DNA of 64,000 nt from Brachypodium distachyon. Its lineage: Eukaryota; Streptophyta; Magnoliopsida; Poales; Poaceae. Location: the NCBI RefSeq assembly GCF_000005505.3, contig NC_016134.3:44358650-44422649 (forward strand), given 5' to 3'. The notes beneath the pieces were generated by a model that saw only the letters and a list, made by a program, of their open reading frames with translations, was not told the origin of the DNA and ran no database searches. Positions 23,891-34,792 of the stretch are shown here, piece by piece. A program made the translations under genes and the position numbers. Each line of letters opens with the position of its first letter. The first letter of the stretch is position 1.

Positions 23891-24756
23891 GGGTTTAACA
23901 TAAACCGCTTCGAAGGAGAGGGCGACAGAGGCACAGAGGGACAGCCGGCGAGCGAGCGAGGCGGAAGGGTTGGCGGCAGCCGGCGGCCCCAAGGTTCCGA
24001 GGACTCCAGATTAAGGTAGCCATTCTTTTCCTCCCCTTTGTTGCTCAACCGCTAAGCATCTGCTGCTAGTAGTCGAGTCGTTTCTTTCGATTGTTTACTC
24101 AGTTTATGGCTTGCCCTCCTGTTTTTTATTATGGAATTTTACTCTGTTCCTACGAAAAGCCGTGTTGTTGGATCCGCTTCGTTTGAGATTTTCTTCCGAG
24201 GTTCCTAGATGGGTAGATGTGTAATGATTTGTTGATTCCTGCTGAAATCGAAGGAGCTACAAGTCGAGGTCTTGAACATTTATAGCTTCTGGAGATAGCC
24301 ACCCCTCTTTCTTTCCTTTCAGTTCGAATTGATTATTTCGATTTGATTGCTATCAAAAGGAAAATGGGCTTCTTTTTTAAATAAGGGAGAGACGTCTCTA
24401 ATTTATTCTCGAGAGGTTAACTGCAATGCCAACAATTTCTGCTTGCTGGTGATAACTCTGAAACTCATGGTTATGCTTGGGTGTCAGTATTTCGCCCTCT
24501 CCTTTTTAACTATCTCCTTGACTAGACTAGAGCCTCAGGTTGATTTTAGTGCTTCATTGTTGGAATTCATTTTCCATCACTGAACTGAAATGAATCTGAC
24601 AAAAGAAACATTTGTTTTGCTACCTAGCTGGGTGCCTGGGTGGCACTTGTATTTGGTTAATACATCTAAGAAAGCAACATACACACACTGCCCTTATTCT
24701 ATTTGCATGGTTTAGCTAGTTGTAGCTGAAGTGGATAACTAAAAAATGTGTTGTTT

Positions 24757-24870
24757 CTGAAAATGGAGAAGATATGAAATAGTAGTCAATTTATACAAAG
24801 TGGTTTTCAATATAGAAATGGAGTAGATATGAAATCCTTGTCAATCTAGAAAACGGAGTAGATATGAAAG
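24757..24870. repeat. Degenerate tandem repeat in 5' intron
   Basis: The phrase gaaa(a)tggagtagatatgaaa occurs three times with small changes (near 24760, 24815 and 24850). It lies in the presumed 5'-UTR intron of the gene that starts at 25306. Confidence 0.6.
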
Positions 24871-25305
24871 TCTTTAGGTGGTGCCGGCACCCAGCCCCTT
24901 CTTAGACCTCTGGAATAAGTCACGGCAGTCAAGGCGGTGCCTTAGTCATCTTCTTAGACCTTTGGAATAAATCTAATCATATGATGCTCTGATACCAGAA
25001 CATTAGTAATTTGCTTACCTCCCCCATCCACAATCAATTGCTTGTGTAAGGTCGACATCTTAGTGGTAATGGATGCTTCTTTCATGTGTTTACTATTCGT
25101 TTCATGACATGTTTCTTCTGGTTTGTCCATAATGACTATTCTAACCGGAGCAAAAAATATCCTATCCGACTTATTAATGGCCAAACGATTATTGTTCTTC
25201 CTGTTTACTCGCTTGTCTTGGCTGATGGACCAGTAACAACTCTTATTTCCAGTTTTCTATCAATACCAGGTAAAACCGAGCTTAAAGTGGTACAAAACTA
25301 GTGTC

Positions 25306-26988
25306 ATGGAAGACCTCAAGGTGGATAGGGATGCTTGCAGAAAGGACGGATCAAGAATCTTAGTGATTGAACAAAATGGTTTTGAGGAGCTGATTGTGCG
25401 TGTAGAAGGTTTATGTGCTGGTAGTGAGTCATTAAAAAGTTATCCCTCTTCAAGTCCTGACGGTGATAAACTTGAATTCAGCTGCAATACGATTTCCCAT
25501 AATGACCAGTTCTCAGCACACTTAACATTATCTAGCTCCAATGATGGAGACATGAACATGCAGACCGGTTCTGTCAACGAGGTTGCAACAGCCATACTTA
25601 ATGTACCATTGGGAAGTGTTAAAGAGGTAGCTACTGATGAGGAGGTAATGCAATGGAGGCTCGAAATGGATGATTTCATCTTTATGTACTCGGAGTGTGG
25701 TGATTATTCATACGACAGCTCGGTCAGTGAGCAATCTTCGGCAATCAGCAGCCCATGTACATCATTAACAGTACATTCAGATGATACTCAGTCCGAAGAT
25801 CTTGACAGAGCAGATATTTGGGTCTCATCCTTGGATCTTGACGAGGAGGACTCAACCTTGCTTGAAGACAATGAGCAATTTCTGGATGTTTTTAGTTCTG
25901 GCTTCCCCAGCCCTTCTTTCAGTCCAATGAGAAGTCTCCAATTTGGTCATTGCAGGTCTAGTCCAGCAACATTACATACAGAAGAAGTCAATGAGACTGA
26001 TGAGCTAATATTTTTTCCATTTGAACACACATCCTATAGCAGCTCTGTCAGCGAGCAGTCTTTGCAAATCAGCAGCCCATGTACATCATTCACAGTACAT
26101 TCAAATGATACTCGGTCCGACGATCTTGATAGAGCAGATATTTGGGTCTCTTCCTTGGATCTTGATGAGGAGGACTCAGCCTTGCTTGGAGACAATGAGC
26201 AATTTCTGGACGTTTTTAGTTCTGGCTTCCCCAGCCCTTCTTTCAGTGCATCGAGAAGTCTCCAATTTGGTCATTGCAGCTCTAGTCCAGCAACATTACA
26301 TATGGAAGAATCCATTGAGATTGATGACCCAATATTTTGGCCATTTGAACGCACATCCTATAGCAGCCCTCAATTTGATAAGTTTCTGAGCATATCACCA
26401 CGAAAAAGTTCAATGAATATTGGGCTTGCTGAAATTCGCCAGTTAAGTCCAATGACGCAGAGGCTCCACAAGAACAAACAACCTTCGCCGAATAAGAGCA
26501 AAGAGGCACATCGACGAAATGCCAGTTTGGGCAAACTACCTTCACCGAGTAAGATCAAAGAGCCACATCGAGGAAATGCCAATTTGGGCAAACTACCGTC
26601 GCCAAATAAGAGCAAAGAGCCGCATCGAGGAAATGCCAGTTTGGGTGCAAAAGGAAACAAAGTCTCTCAAGATAAGGTTCAGAAGGATGTTGCAGTTCCC
26701 TCCAGGCTAAGAAGAACAACAAAAACATCCTCCAAGCACCAGCCATTAAACAGCAGCGAGAAAAGAAGGCCACCTCTCTTAAAAATTGATGCGTCGATAA
26801 AGGGTAGCTCTCCCCGTTTGCAGGTAATTCATCCTCTTCAAGAGCTTGAAGCAAGTGACCTCCAAAACCTAGCTGATAACAAAATTCTCATCGAAGAGTT
26901 TGTTGGGTTAGATGAATTTGATGGTCATGAAGGTATCAGTTCAGATTTGTCAAACTGCCAATTTGGTTTCTCCTTGACTCCAAGATAG
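25306..26988 (+). CDS. Uncharacterised acidic Ser-rich protein with internal repeats
   Basis: A single coding exon of 560 residues. I recognise no catalytic or named domain. Residues 136-243 and 244-351 are a tandem duplication of exactly 108 residues, including the word DRADIWVSSLDLDEED in both. A third copy starts at residue 352 (SYSSP) and is lost after a few positions. Three 19-residue repeats of the form K(L/Q)PSPNKSKEPHRGNASLG follow (391-409, 410-428, 429-447). The N-terminal half is acidic and Ser-rich. The part after 391 is strongly basic, which could suit nucleic-acid or microtubule binding, but that is inference. The last 40 residues are acidic again. A spliced 5' leader is likely: a donor at 24016 and an acceptor ending at 25269 precede the ATG. 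The long open frame and even repeat spacing support a real gene. Confidence 0.8.
   Translation: MEDLKVDRDACRKDGSRILVIEQNGFEELIVRVEGLCAGSESLKSYPSSSPDGDKLEFSCNTISHNDQFSAHLTLSSSNDGDMNMQTGSVNEVATAILNVPLGSVKEVATDEEVMQWRLEMDDFIFMYSECGDYSYDSSVSEQSSAISSPCTSLTVHSDDTQSEDLDRADIWVSSLDLDEEDSTLLEDNEQFLDVFSSGFPSPSFSPMRSLQFGHCRSSPATLHTEEVNETDELIFFPFEHTSYSSSVSEQSLQISSPCTSFTVHSNDTRSDDLDRADIWVSSLDLDEEDSALLGDNEQFLDVFSSGFPSPSFSASRSLQFGHCSSSPATLHMEESIEIDDPIFWPFERTSYSSPQFDKFLSISPRKSSMNIGLAEIRQLSPMTQRLHKNKQPSPNKSKEAHRRNASLGKLPSPSKIKEPHRGNANLGKLPSPNKSKEPHRGNASLGAKGNKVSQDKVQKDVAVPSRLRRTTKTSSKHQPLNSSEKRRPPLLKIDASIKGSSPRLQVIHPLQELEASDLQNLADNKILIEEFVGLDEFDGHEGISSDLSNCQFGFSLTPR
25711..26358 (+). repeat. Coding tandem duplication, 2 x 324 bp
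   Basis: Units 25711-26034 and 26035-26358 encode two closely similar 108-residue segments of the uncharacterised protein. The period is an exact multiple of three, so the frame is kept. Confidence 0.9.
26476..26646 (+). repeat. Coding tandem repeat, 3 x 57 bp
   Basis: Three contiguous 57-bp units (26476-26532, 26533-26589, 26590-26646) encode the 19-residue basic repeats. Units 2 and 3 are the most alike, suggesting the latest expansion. Confidence 0.9.
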
Positions 26989-28330
26989 TCCTTTAGTCTG
27001 AAGCAATCATCAGCCTGTTGTACCTTGCCTTTTTTTTTCATCGTGTTTTTAAGCATCTTTGAAGTGACATTGCTTTGAGGCAAAGGCAAAGTATTCATGC
27101 ACAGTGTCGTCGGAGAAAAGTTTTGCCTCCCTGCAGTTTCCACACAAGTTGTGGATACTGGTTTTCAGTTGGTTTTCTGGTAGTGATCACCAGCTGATTT
27201 TCGTGTTCTTTCTGTCTCTGTCACGCTGAAGACTCTTAGGTTCAGAATACAAATATGTGTATCAAATCCAAGCTTGTGAAGATGTAATTCTCATGAAAAA
27301 GAAAGTCTACATAGATGTATGGATGTATCAGCTACAGCAGGTCCAGTACAATCTACACTTGTATTCTTTAGTGTTTTGTCGTTTGCTATACGTTGCTTGG
27401 CATGGTTGAGAACCAACTGAGACCAGTAGAAATTTACAGGGATTACATTGAAATTCATATGGAAACAAAATAGTCAGAATTGTGTCGCTGCCATAGAACA
27501 AAAAAGTCACAAGGAATTTCAGCACCATTTTATTAATCATCGCTGCACACAGTGCATCGTTACAATACCAATACAAATACCAAATGGGGCCTTTGTTCCA
27601 TATCCAATAACAAAACTGCTTGCATATTGGAGCCACAACACTCGATGAAATAAACTGATGGCATATTGTTGCTTACAGTTGTTACACTTGTACAAGAAAA
27701 TGATGGTTCAGTAGGTCATTGAATACACATGATGTTCATGCAAATCTTCATCCTTAGTACCATTCCTGGAGCACATGTGTCAGATAAGACAAAGTTTGTT
27801 GAACCACACCTTTTTTCTTCTTCCTTTTCACAATATTTCTTGAGCTCTTTGATGGTACCCGAAATGAATATTGCCCATCCATTTTTTTTATCTAAGGGTC
27901 TAGATTGACTGATATTTCTTACTACTCCAATATGAATGTATGGGTTACCATTTCAAAAACGGTGAATCTATCAGGAAAAATGGGTTGGTTTACAGCTTCT
28001 CCAAACTCAGCTACAGTCGAATCCTCACAGGAGTTGCGTCATGCGCCTCGATTCACACGTGAAAAATCAACCATAAAATTTGTCAATTTTCTTTTACCTG
28101 AATTCCATAAACTACTACTGCAGATTCTGTTCTCATGAGAGGGGAAAAAGATCTGCTATCCCAAAAAATATCTGCCGCTGTGCACGGCAAAAAAACTGGC
28201 GACTTGTCAAAATCCCCTGCCCCTCAGAATTCAGAAAAATCCATAGAAAATATATGAAAAAAATAGAAGAGGCAGAAAGAGAAGAGAATCATCCAGGGTG
28301 AGGCCAAAATAAAGAAAGGAAACGGCAAAT
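26989..28330. other. 3' region of repeat-protein gene and ClpC upstream region
   Basis: The first few hundred bases are probably the 3' untranslated region of the preceding gene. The remainder, up to the CT-rich leader of ClpC at about 28330, shows no coding sequence. Confidence 0.5.
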
Positions 28331-28339
28331 TCTCTTCTC

Positions 28340-29156
28340 TTCTTTGCTTGCTTGTTGGGCACCCCCAACCAAGCGACTCTTCTTCTCTCCTCCTCCCCTC
28401 CTCTTCTTATCTCCTTGGGAGCAAAAACGAAACAAGGCCGCGCTTCTCTCTCACCCTCTCCTCGCAGGTGAGCCGCCCATCCATCCCCATGGTTTCTCTG
28501 TCTAGATTCCTTCGCTCTTGGGTCCGGTAAGAGAGCTCGATTCTCGGACGCCCATGTTTCGCGTTTAATGTGATTCTTGGCTCCGAAACCAACCCCTGAG
28601 ATATTCTCTTCTTGGGGGAATTTTTTTGAGGAACTTCGCTTTTGGTTTTTATTCTGGCTAAACATGGTATGCGCGATCGCGTGTGGGATCTCGCTGCGGC
28701 ATTAATTGATTGATTGATGCCGCAGCAAGTTCGATGGGCGAACTCGCACTCGCAAAAATGTTTTTTTTTCGCTTGAAATTTACGACCTTGCAAATTTTCC
28801 TTGCACATCGCCACATCTGTGACTGTATATATTTTAATATTTAACTAAGGATGTAACCCTTGTAAGAATATATGGAACATGAACTATTAGCTATTGATGA
28901 TTTGTAATATAGCAAAACTAGGTCCATTATGATTTATGAAGCACACGAATTTCCTTTTTTTTCTTTGTTGTTAGTGCAAACGCTAGCGCTAAAGATAAAT
29001 TAGCATTAGCTTGTATTGTTGTTGTAGAAAAATGTTTCTATTGTGGTAATTTCTGAGCATTAAGATCACTTTCCTTTGAGGATCAAGTATCTGGAATGGT
29101 TTCTAACTATTTCTGAACTAACATTTTGCACAGGTTTGGGGAAGCTATTTCTGACC
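28340..29156 (+). promoter_or_regulatory. ClpC 5' untranslated exon and leader intron
   Basis: A CT-rich leader typical of grass housekeeping genes ends at 28467 with the donor gtgagc. The intron runs 28468-29133 and ends ttttgcacag. The remaining 23 bases of leader (29134-29156) precede the ATG. Leader introns of this kind often raise expression in grasses. The transcription start is not determined. Confidence 0.6.
28693..28726 (+). other. Perfect 10-bp inverted repeat in ClpC leader intron
   Basis: gctgcggcat (28693-28702) and atgccgcagc (28717-28726) form an uninterrupted stem around a 14-base loop containing repeated ttga. It sits in the first intron. Confidence 0.6.
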
Positions 29157-32100
29157 ATGGCAGGGACCTTACTCCTGCCAGTTGCTCTAGGGTCAACTTT
29201 TGCAGGCCGTGCAAGCGGTCAGCGCTGGAAGTCTCATGGCACCAGGAGGCCTGCCTCGATGTTAGCCATGTCATTGAACCGTCCGGTTAGGATGGCAGCA
29301 TTTGTTGGTCTGAGATCGGCACACAGCTTTACAGCCACACCTGCATCCAACTACAGATCGACAGTTGCATCTTACAGATCCTCCAGACGCGGACGACGTA
29401 CTCGGTTTGTAACCAGAGCGATGTTCGAGAGGTTCACTGAGAAAGCTATAAAGGTCATAATGCTTGCACAGGAGGAAGCAAGGCGCCTGGGTCACAACTT
29501 TGTCGGAACAGAGCAAATTTTGTTGGGTCTGGTTGGAGAAGGCACTGGTATTGCTGCAAAGGTGCTCAAGTCCATGGGTATAAATCTGAAGGATGCCCGT
29601 GTGGAAGTGGAAAAAATCATTGGCAGGGGCAATGGTTTTGTTGCTGTTGAAATACCATTCACGCCACGTGCAAAACGTGTTTTGGAGCTTTCATTGGAAG
29701 AAGCTCGCCAACTAGGTATGTCAATCAGGAGGTCTTTTGGCAGCTGAATCCATATATCATAAATTCTAGTTTCTACCATACCTAGATGGCTAGATTACTG
29801 CAAGAAAAACTAAAACCTAATAAAACGATAGTTGGTTACCTAAAAACTTGATACATTCTGCTTAGTTATAACTTGTCTTGAACAATCAACACATGGATTT
29901 TTCCGTCAGATGGCTTAGCTACCTGACTACTTTCAGTAAAACCTACAAGTATTGAACAATCGATGCATGAATTATCGTTGGTTGAGTGATCCAAGTGGGC
30001 CATGTGCAGTAGATATATCAGAAGGATTGTGACTGATAATGTATGTTTTATTGTGGTAAACTGGTAATCGCTCTATGAATTCACACTCTTCTCCTTTTCG
30101 TGCCGATTATGCTGCTTTTGAAAAGGATTGAAGCTGAACTCACTAACATATGTGCCAGTACATCATGTTCTCTTTAACTTGTAGTTTCTAAAGTGATATT
30201 TGTATTATCTGGGTTCTCGCAATCTAGAGTTCTTCAAATGTCAGCATCCTTTTATTTGTTATGTACTAGTAAACTATTTACTCCGCATTCATGATGTGGT
30301 GCATCTGTTTGTCTGATTATATTTCAATGAACTGCTTAGGACATTAGTTGTTTTCTGGTGATGATACCCTCATCTTTGCAGGACACAATTATATTGGGTC
30401 TGAGCACTTGCTTCTTGGACTGCTTCGTGAGGGTGAAGGTGTGGCAGCCCGTGTCCTTGAGTCTCTTGGTGCTGACCCTAGCAATATTCGAACACAGGTA
30501 AACTATATCTGAAATTGCTTTGTCTTTCAAAAGCAAGTATTGTTATTTTCCTTTCCTTGTAAATGCAAACGTTATGCACCTCTAGGTTGTCAGAATGATT
30601 GGCGAGACAACCGAAGCTGTTGGTGCTGGAGTTGGGGGAGGGAGCAGTGGTAATAAGATGCCAACACTCGAGGAGTATGGAACTAATTTGACGAAATTAG
30701 CCGAGGAGGTAAATTTGTTTCCTATACTGTACACCTAGTAAGCACTAGTCCAGGTCTAATTGTTAAGTCTGATAATATCTGTAGGGAAAGCTAGATCCTG
30801 TCGTTGGAAGGCAACCACAGATTGAACGTGTTGTACAAATTTTAGGCAGACGTACCAAGAACAATCCATGCTTAATTGGAGAGCCTGGTGTTGGGAAGAC
30901 AGCAATTGCAGAAGGGCTTGCTCAACGTATTTCTAGTGGGGATGTGCCTGAGACGATAGAAGGGAAGAAGGTATGCTTTGTTGCTTTAATTATGTTTGAT
31001 ATTTATATGTTGCAATTCTAAATATGTTAATCTTTATATTTATATTTTTCTCTATCCTTTCAAAAAAAAAAAAATCTCTGTCGACTGAGATACACATTAG
31101 ATTAGACATAAGCTCTGTTTATATATAGAATGCTTCTGGTTACTGCCTTGCGTTTGGTTTATCTATGCTGTTCTGATTGAACTTGTGTGTGTGACATTAT
31201 TCACTTGACTATGGCCATTCTTTGCTTTTAATGGGACTGTGTACTTGTGTTTCTTCATTGTTTTGAACAGACTATTAGGAAATAATCGTCTTCAAAACCA
31301 TTTACTGCAGGTTATTACCCTTGATATGGGACTTCTTGTTGCTGGTACAAAATACCGTGGAGAATTTGAAGAACGGTTAAAGAAACTGATGGAAGAAATA
31401 AAGCAAAGTGATGAGATAATTCTCTTCATTGATGAAGTTCACACCCTCATAGGAGCAGGAGCAGCCGAAGGTGCTATTGATGCTGCTAATATCTTAAAGC
31501 CAGCATTAGCAAGAGGAGAACTACAGGTATGTTGATGAGATTACATGCTATTGTGTTGAGACCCAGTGACAATCTGTTATTGTCATGTTCAACTTATCCA
31601 GTGTATGCTATCGTTCCTTCAAGCTGAACCTTGCTTATTTCAATTTTACTCAAATGATTTTACATTAAACCTTCTATGTTCACTTTTCAGTGTATTGGAG
31701 CCACCACACTTGATGAATACAGGAAGCATGTTGAGAAAGACCCAGCATTAGAAAGGCGTTTCCAACCTGTAAAAGTGCCAGAGCCATCAGTTGATGAAAC
31801 GATAGAAATTCTCAGAGGGCTTCAGGAACGATATGAGATCCATCATAAACTTCGATACACTGATGATGCTTTGATTGCAGCTGCTAAGCTATCTTATCAG
31901 TATATCAGGTATGTGAACAATAATATACAAAATGTCACCTTAGCTGGTCAGAAAGCTTATCCAGTTTTCTTTTGTTTTCTCCCCCCTTTCCCTGTAACCC
32001 TAAGTTTATCAACACATACTGCCGGAGCCTTTCCTACAGTTTCAGTAAAAAAAGGTAGTTTACCATGCAATTTGTACCTGTATAAAAATGTCACCTAAGG

Positions 32101-34243
32101 TTCCAAATTGAAAGTCAGATTCCACAACATCAGTATTTAGAAAATAAAATCATGAGCATATATGCTCTGTAATGTCATGTACTCCCTCCTTCCAACAAAG
32201 GATGTCTCAACTTTGACCAAACTTGAATGCATCTATACATTAAGTCATGTCTAGATACATCCAAATTTTGACAAATTTGAGACATATTTTGTTGGACGGA
32301 GGGAGTATGATATTCTGAGACTTCAAAAACATCTCAGACTAAACTATTTCAAGTTTGATCTGTTCATTGATATATAGCTTGACTGCTGTTTTAATCCTTT
32401 TAAACACCTGATAAATTGTTTTGTTTGCAGTGACCGTTTCCTCCCAGATAAGGCAATTGACTTGATTGATGAAGCAGGTTCACGTGTAAGGCTTCGACAT
32501 GCGCAGGTAGAGAATGCGAATATGTGCTGTTATTTGTTGTGAGATACACGTAACGGTTGCTTTTTTGCTATTTTTTCATGACACACGAAATCTACAATTT
32601 ATGCAGGTTCCTGAGGAAGCTAGAGAGCTTGACAAGGAGCTTAAGCAAATAACAAAAGATAAAAATGAAGCTGTCCGTGGCCAGGATTTCGAAAAGGTAA
32701 TGGCAACTTTGCAGCTCAAGTGTCTAAGGACTTCCTATGGAATCTGTATCTACTGTAGCTAACTTACATAGAAAGTTCATCGATAGAATTGGAAAATAAC
32801 ATGTCCATTCGATCGGTTCCCTCATTTGTGAATAAAGTTTTCTCTACTTACTGTTATACTTTTGCTGGTTAAATGGTTATCATTACAGTTAAAATATTAA
32901 AGTGTCTTTGCATTTGCCTTCTCTCTACTTTGTGCAAACTAGCGGTTGTTTATTCACCTGTCTCTATAAAGTCACTTGATGTCAATCATCGCAAACTTGC
33001 ATTTCTTTTAGGTAAAGATGTTAAACTTTTAATTGGTGTGCCTGTTTAATTGTTATGCCATCAGGCTGGAGAGTTGCGAGATCGCGAAATGGAACTGAAG
33101 GCTCAGATAACAGCTCTCATTGACAAGAGCAAGGAGATGATCAAAGCAGAGACCGATTCAGGAGAGACCGGGCCAATGGTCACCGAAGCAGATATCCAGC
33201 ACATTGTATCATCATGGACTGGTATCCCGGTGGAGAAAGTCTCAACTGATGAATCTGATAAACTTCTTAAGATGGAAGAGACATTGCATAAGCGTGTCAT
33301 TGGCCAAGACGAGGCTGTGAAAGCAATAAGCCGCTCTGTTCGCCGTGCTCGTGTGGGCCTGAAGAACCCCAACAGGCCAATTGCAAGCTTTATTTTTGCA
33401 GGTCCCACTGGTGTTGGGAAGTCGGAACTTGCAAAGGCTCTCGCGTCGTATTACTTTGGCTCCGAAGAAGCCATGATCCGGCTGGATATGAGTGAGTTCA
33501 TGGAGAGGCACACAGTATCCAAGTTGATCGGTTCACCACCAGGATATGTTGGATACACCGAAGGTGGCCAGTTGACGGAGGCGGTTCGACGCAGGCCATA
33601 CAGCGTTGTGCTTTTTGATGAGATTGAGAAGGCGCATCCGGATGTCTTCAACATGATGCTCCAGATCCTCGAAGACGGCAGGTTAACTGACAGCAAGGGA
33701 AGAACAGTGGATTTCAAGAACACGCTTCTCATAATGACATCGAATGTTGGCAGCAGCGTCATCGAGAAGGGAGGGCGGAAGATCGGGTTCGACCTTGACT
33801 CAGACGAGAAGGACAGCAGCTACGGCAGGATCAAGAGCTTGGTCGTCGAGGAGATGAAGCAGTACTTCCGTCCTGAATTTCTCAACCGTCTCGATGAGAT
33901 GATCGTCTTCAGGCAGCTGACCAAGCTGGAAGTGAAAGATATCGCTGAGATCATGCTACTGGAGGTCTTCAACAGGCTGAAGGCCAAGGAGATCAACCTG
34001 CAGGTGACCGAGAAGTTCAAGGAACGGGTCGTCGACGAAGGCTACAACCCTAGCTACGGAGCACGGCCGCTAAGGAGGGCGATCATGAGGCTGCTGGAGG
34101 ACAGCCTCGCGGAGAAGATCTTGGCTGGGGAGGTCAAGGAGGGCGATTCCGCCATCGTTGATGTTGACTCAGAGGGGAAGGTGATTGTGCTGAATGGCGA
34201 GAGCGGGCTGCCGGAGCTTCCAACCCCAGCCGTCACCGTGTAG
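29157..34243 (+). CDS. CLPC: Chloroplast Clp protease ATPase subunit ClpC
   Basis: Nine coding exons (29157-29715, 30382-30497, 30586-30708, 30785-30970, 31311-31526, 31691-31908, 32431-32506, 32607-32696, 33065-34243) give 920 residues, the normal size. A Ser/Arg-rich transit peptide (1 to about 85) directs it to the stroma. The double Clp N-domain begins at [12 protein letters not shown] module 1 has Walker A GEPGVGKT (298-305) and Walker B ILFIDE (365-370). The UVR region in exons 8-9 binds partners. AAA module 2 has GPTGVGKS (641-648) and VVLFDE (709-714). As a hexamer ClpC unfolds proteins and feeds them to the ClpP/ClpR core. It also associates with the import machinery at the inner envelope. 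All ATPase motifs are intact. Which rice paralogue (ClpC1 or ClpC2) it matches needs alignment. Confidence 0.97.
32182..32305. mobile_element. Stowaway-type MITE in ClpC intron
   Basis: 124 bp with inverted ends CTCCCTCCTTCCAACAAA and, at the right, the complement CTCCCTCCGTCCAACAAA. It is flanked by TA on both sides (32180-32181, 32306-32307). The ends define the Stowaway/Tc1-mariner class. It lies in the intron between coding exons 6 and 7 and touches no splice site. Confidence 0.9.
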
Positions 34244-34792
34244 TTCACACAGATTAACTGTCCAACATATACAGCAGCGTTTTCATTTCATTCGAGCACA
34301 TATCTCTTCATAGTTAGTGTATAACTGTAAACTGTACATACATTATATATATACAATATTTTTTTTGCGAGAGAAAGTATAATATATACAGTATGCATAT
34401 ATATAATCAAAAGGGAAACATTGCTGGCGACTGATTAGTTCTGATGCTTTAAGAGGACTGTCTCTGAATTACTGTCTCTGAATTTTCGCAATACGCTTAT
34501 ATGGATGTGACGTCATCCATTTTTTGTTTTTTTGTTTTCTTTGAGGAAGAGGAAATCTATTTTTCGGTTAAGAGGGCGCTTTCGCTGATTCGGCCTGCTA
34601 AAACAGCACTGGGTTTTCAACCTTGTTGGGCTGTTGCTGCTGGGCCTCCAGCCCTCGTTCAATCCACCACACTGTCAAAATCCAGCCCTCATCGCCGCCG
34701 CCGCCGCCGGCTGCCCTGCCCAATTTCTGTAGGAAGGAAGCTCCAGTTACGCTCCAATTTGTGAGTCAGAGCCGGACAGGCAGAGGCAGGGG
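34244..34792. other. ClpC 3' region and promoter of RNI-like gene
   Basis: The first part is the ClpC 3' end, with AT-rich tata repeats near 34340-34400. The second part is the promoter and leader of the next gene, turning GC-rich from about 34690. No coding frame in between is convincing. Confidence 0.5.
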
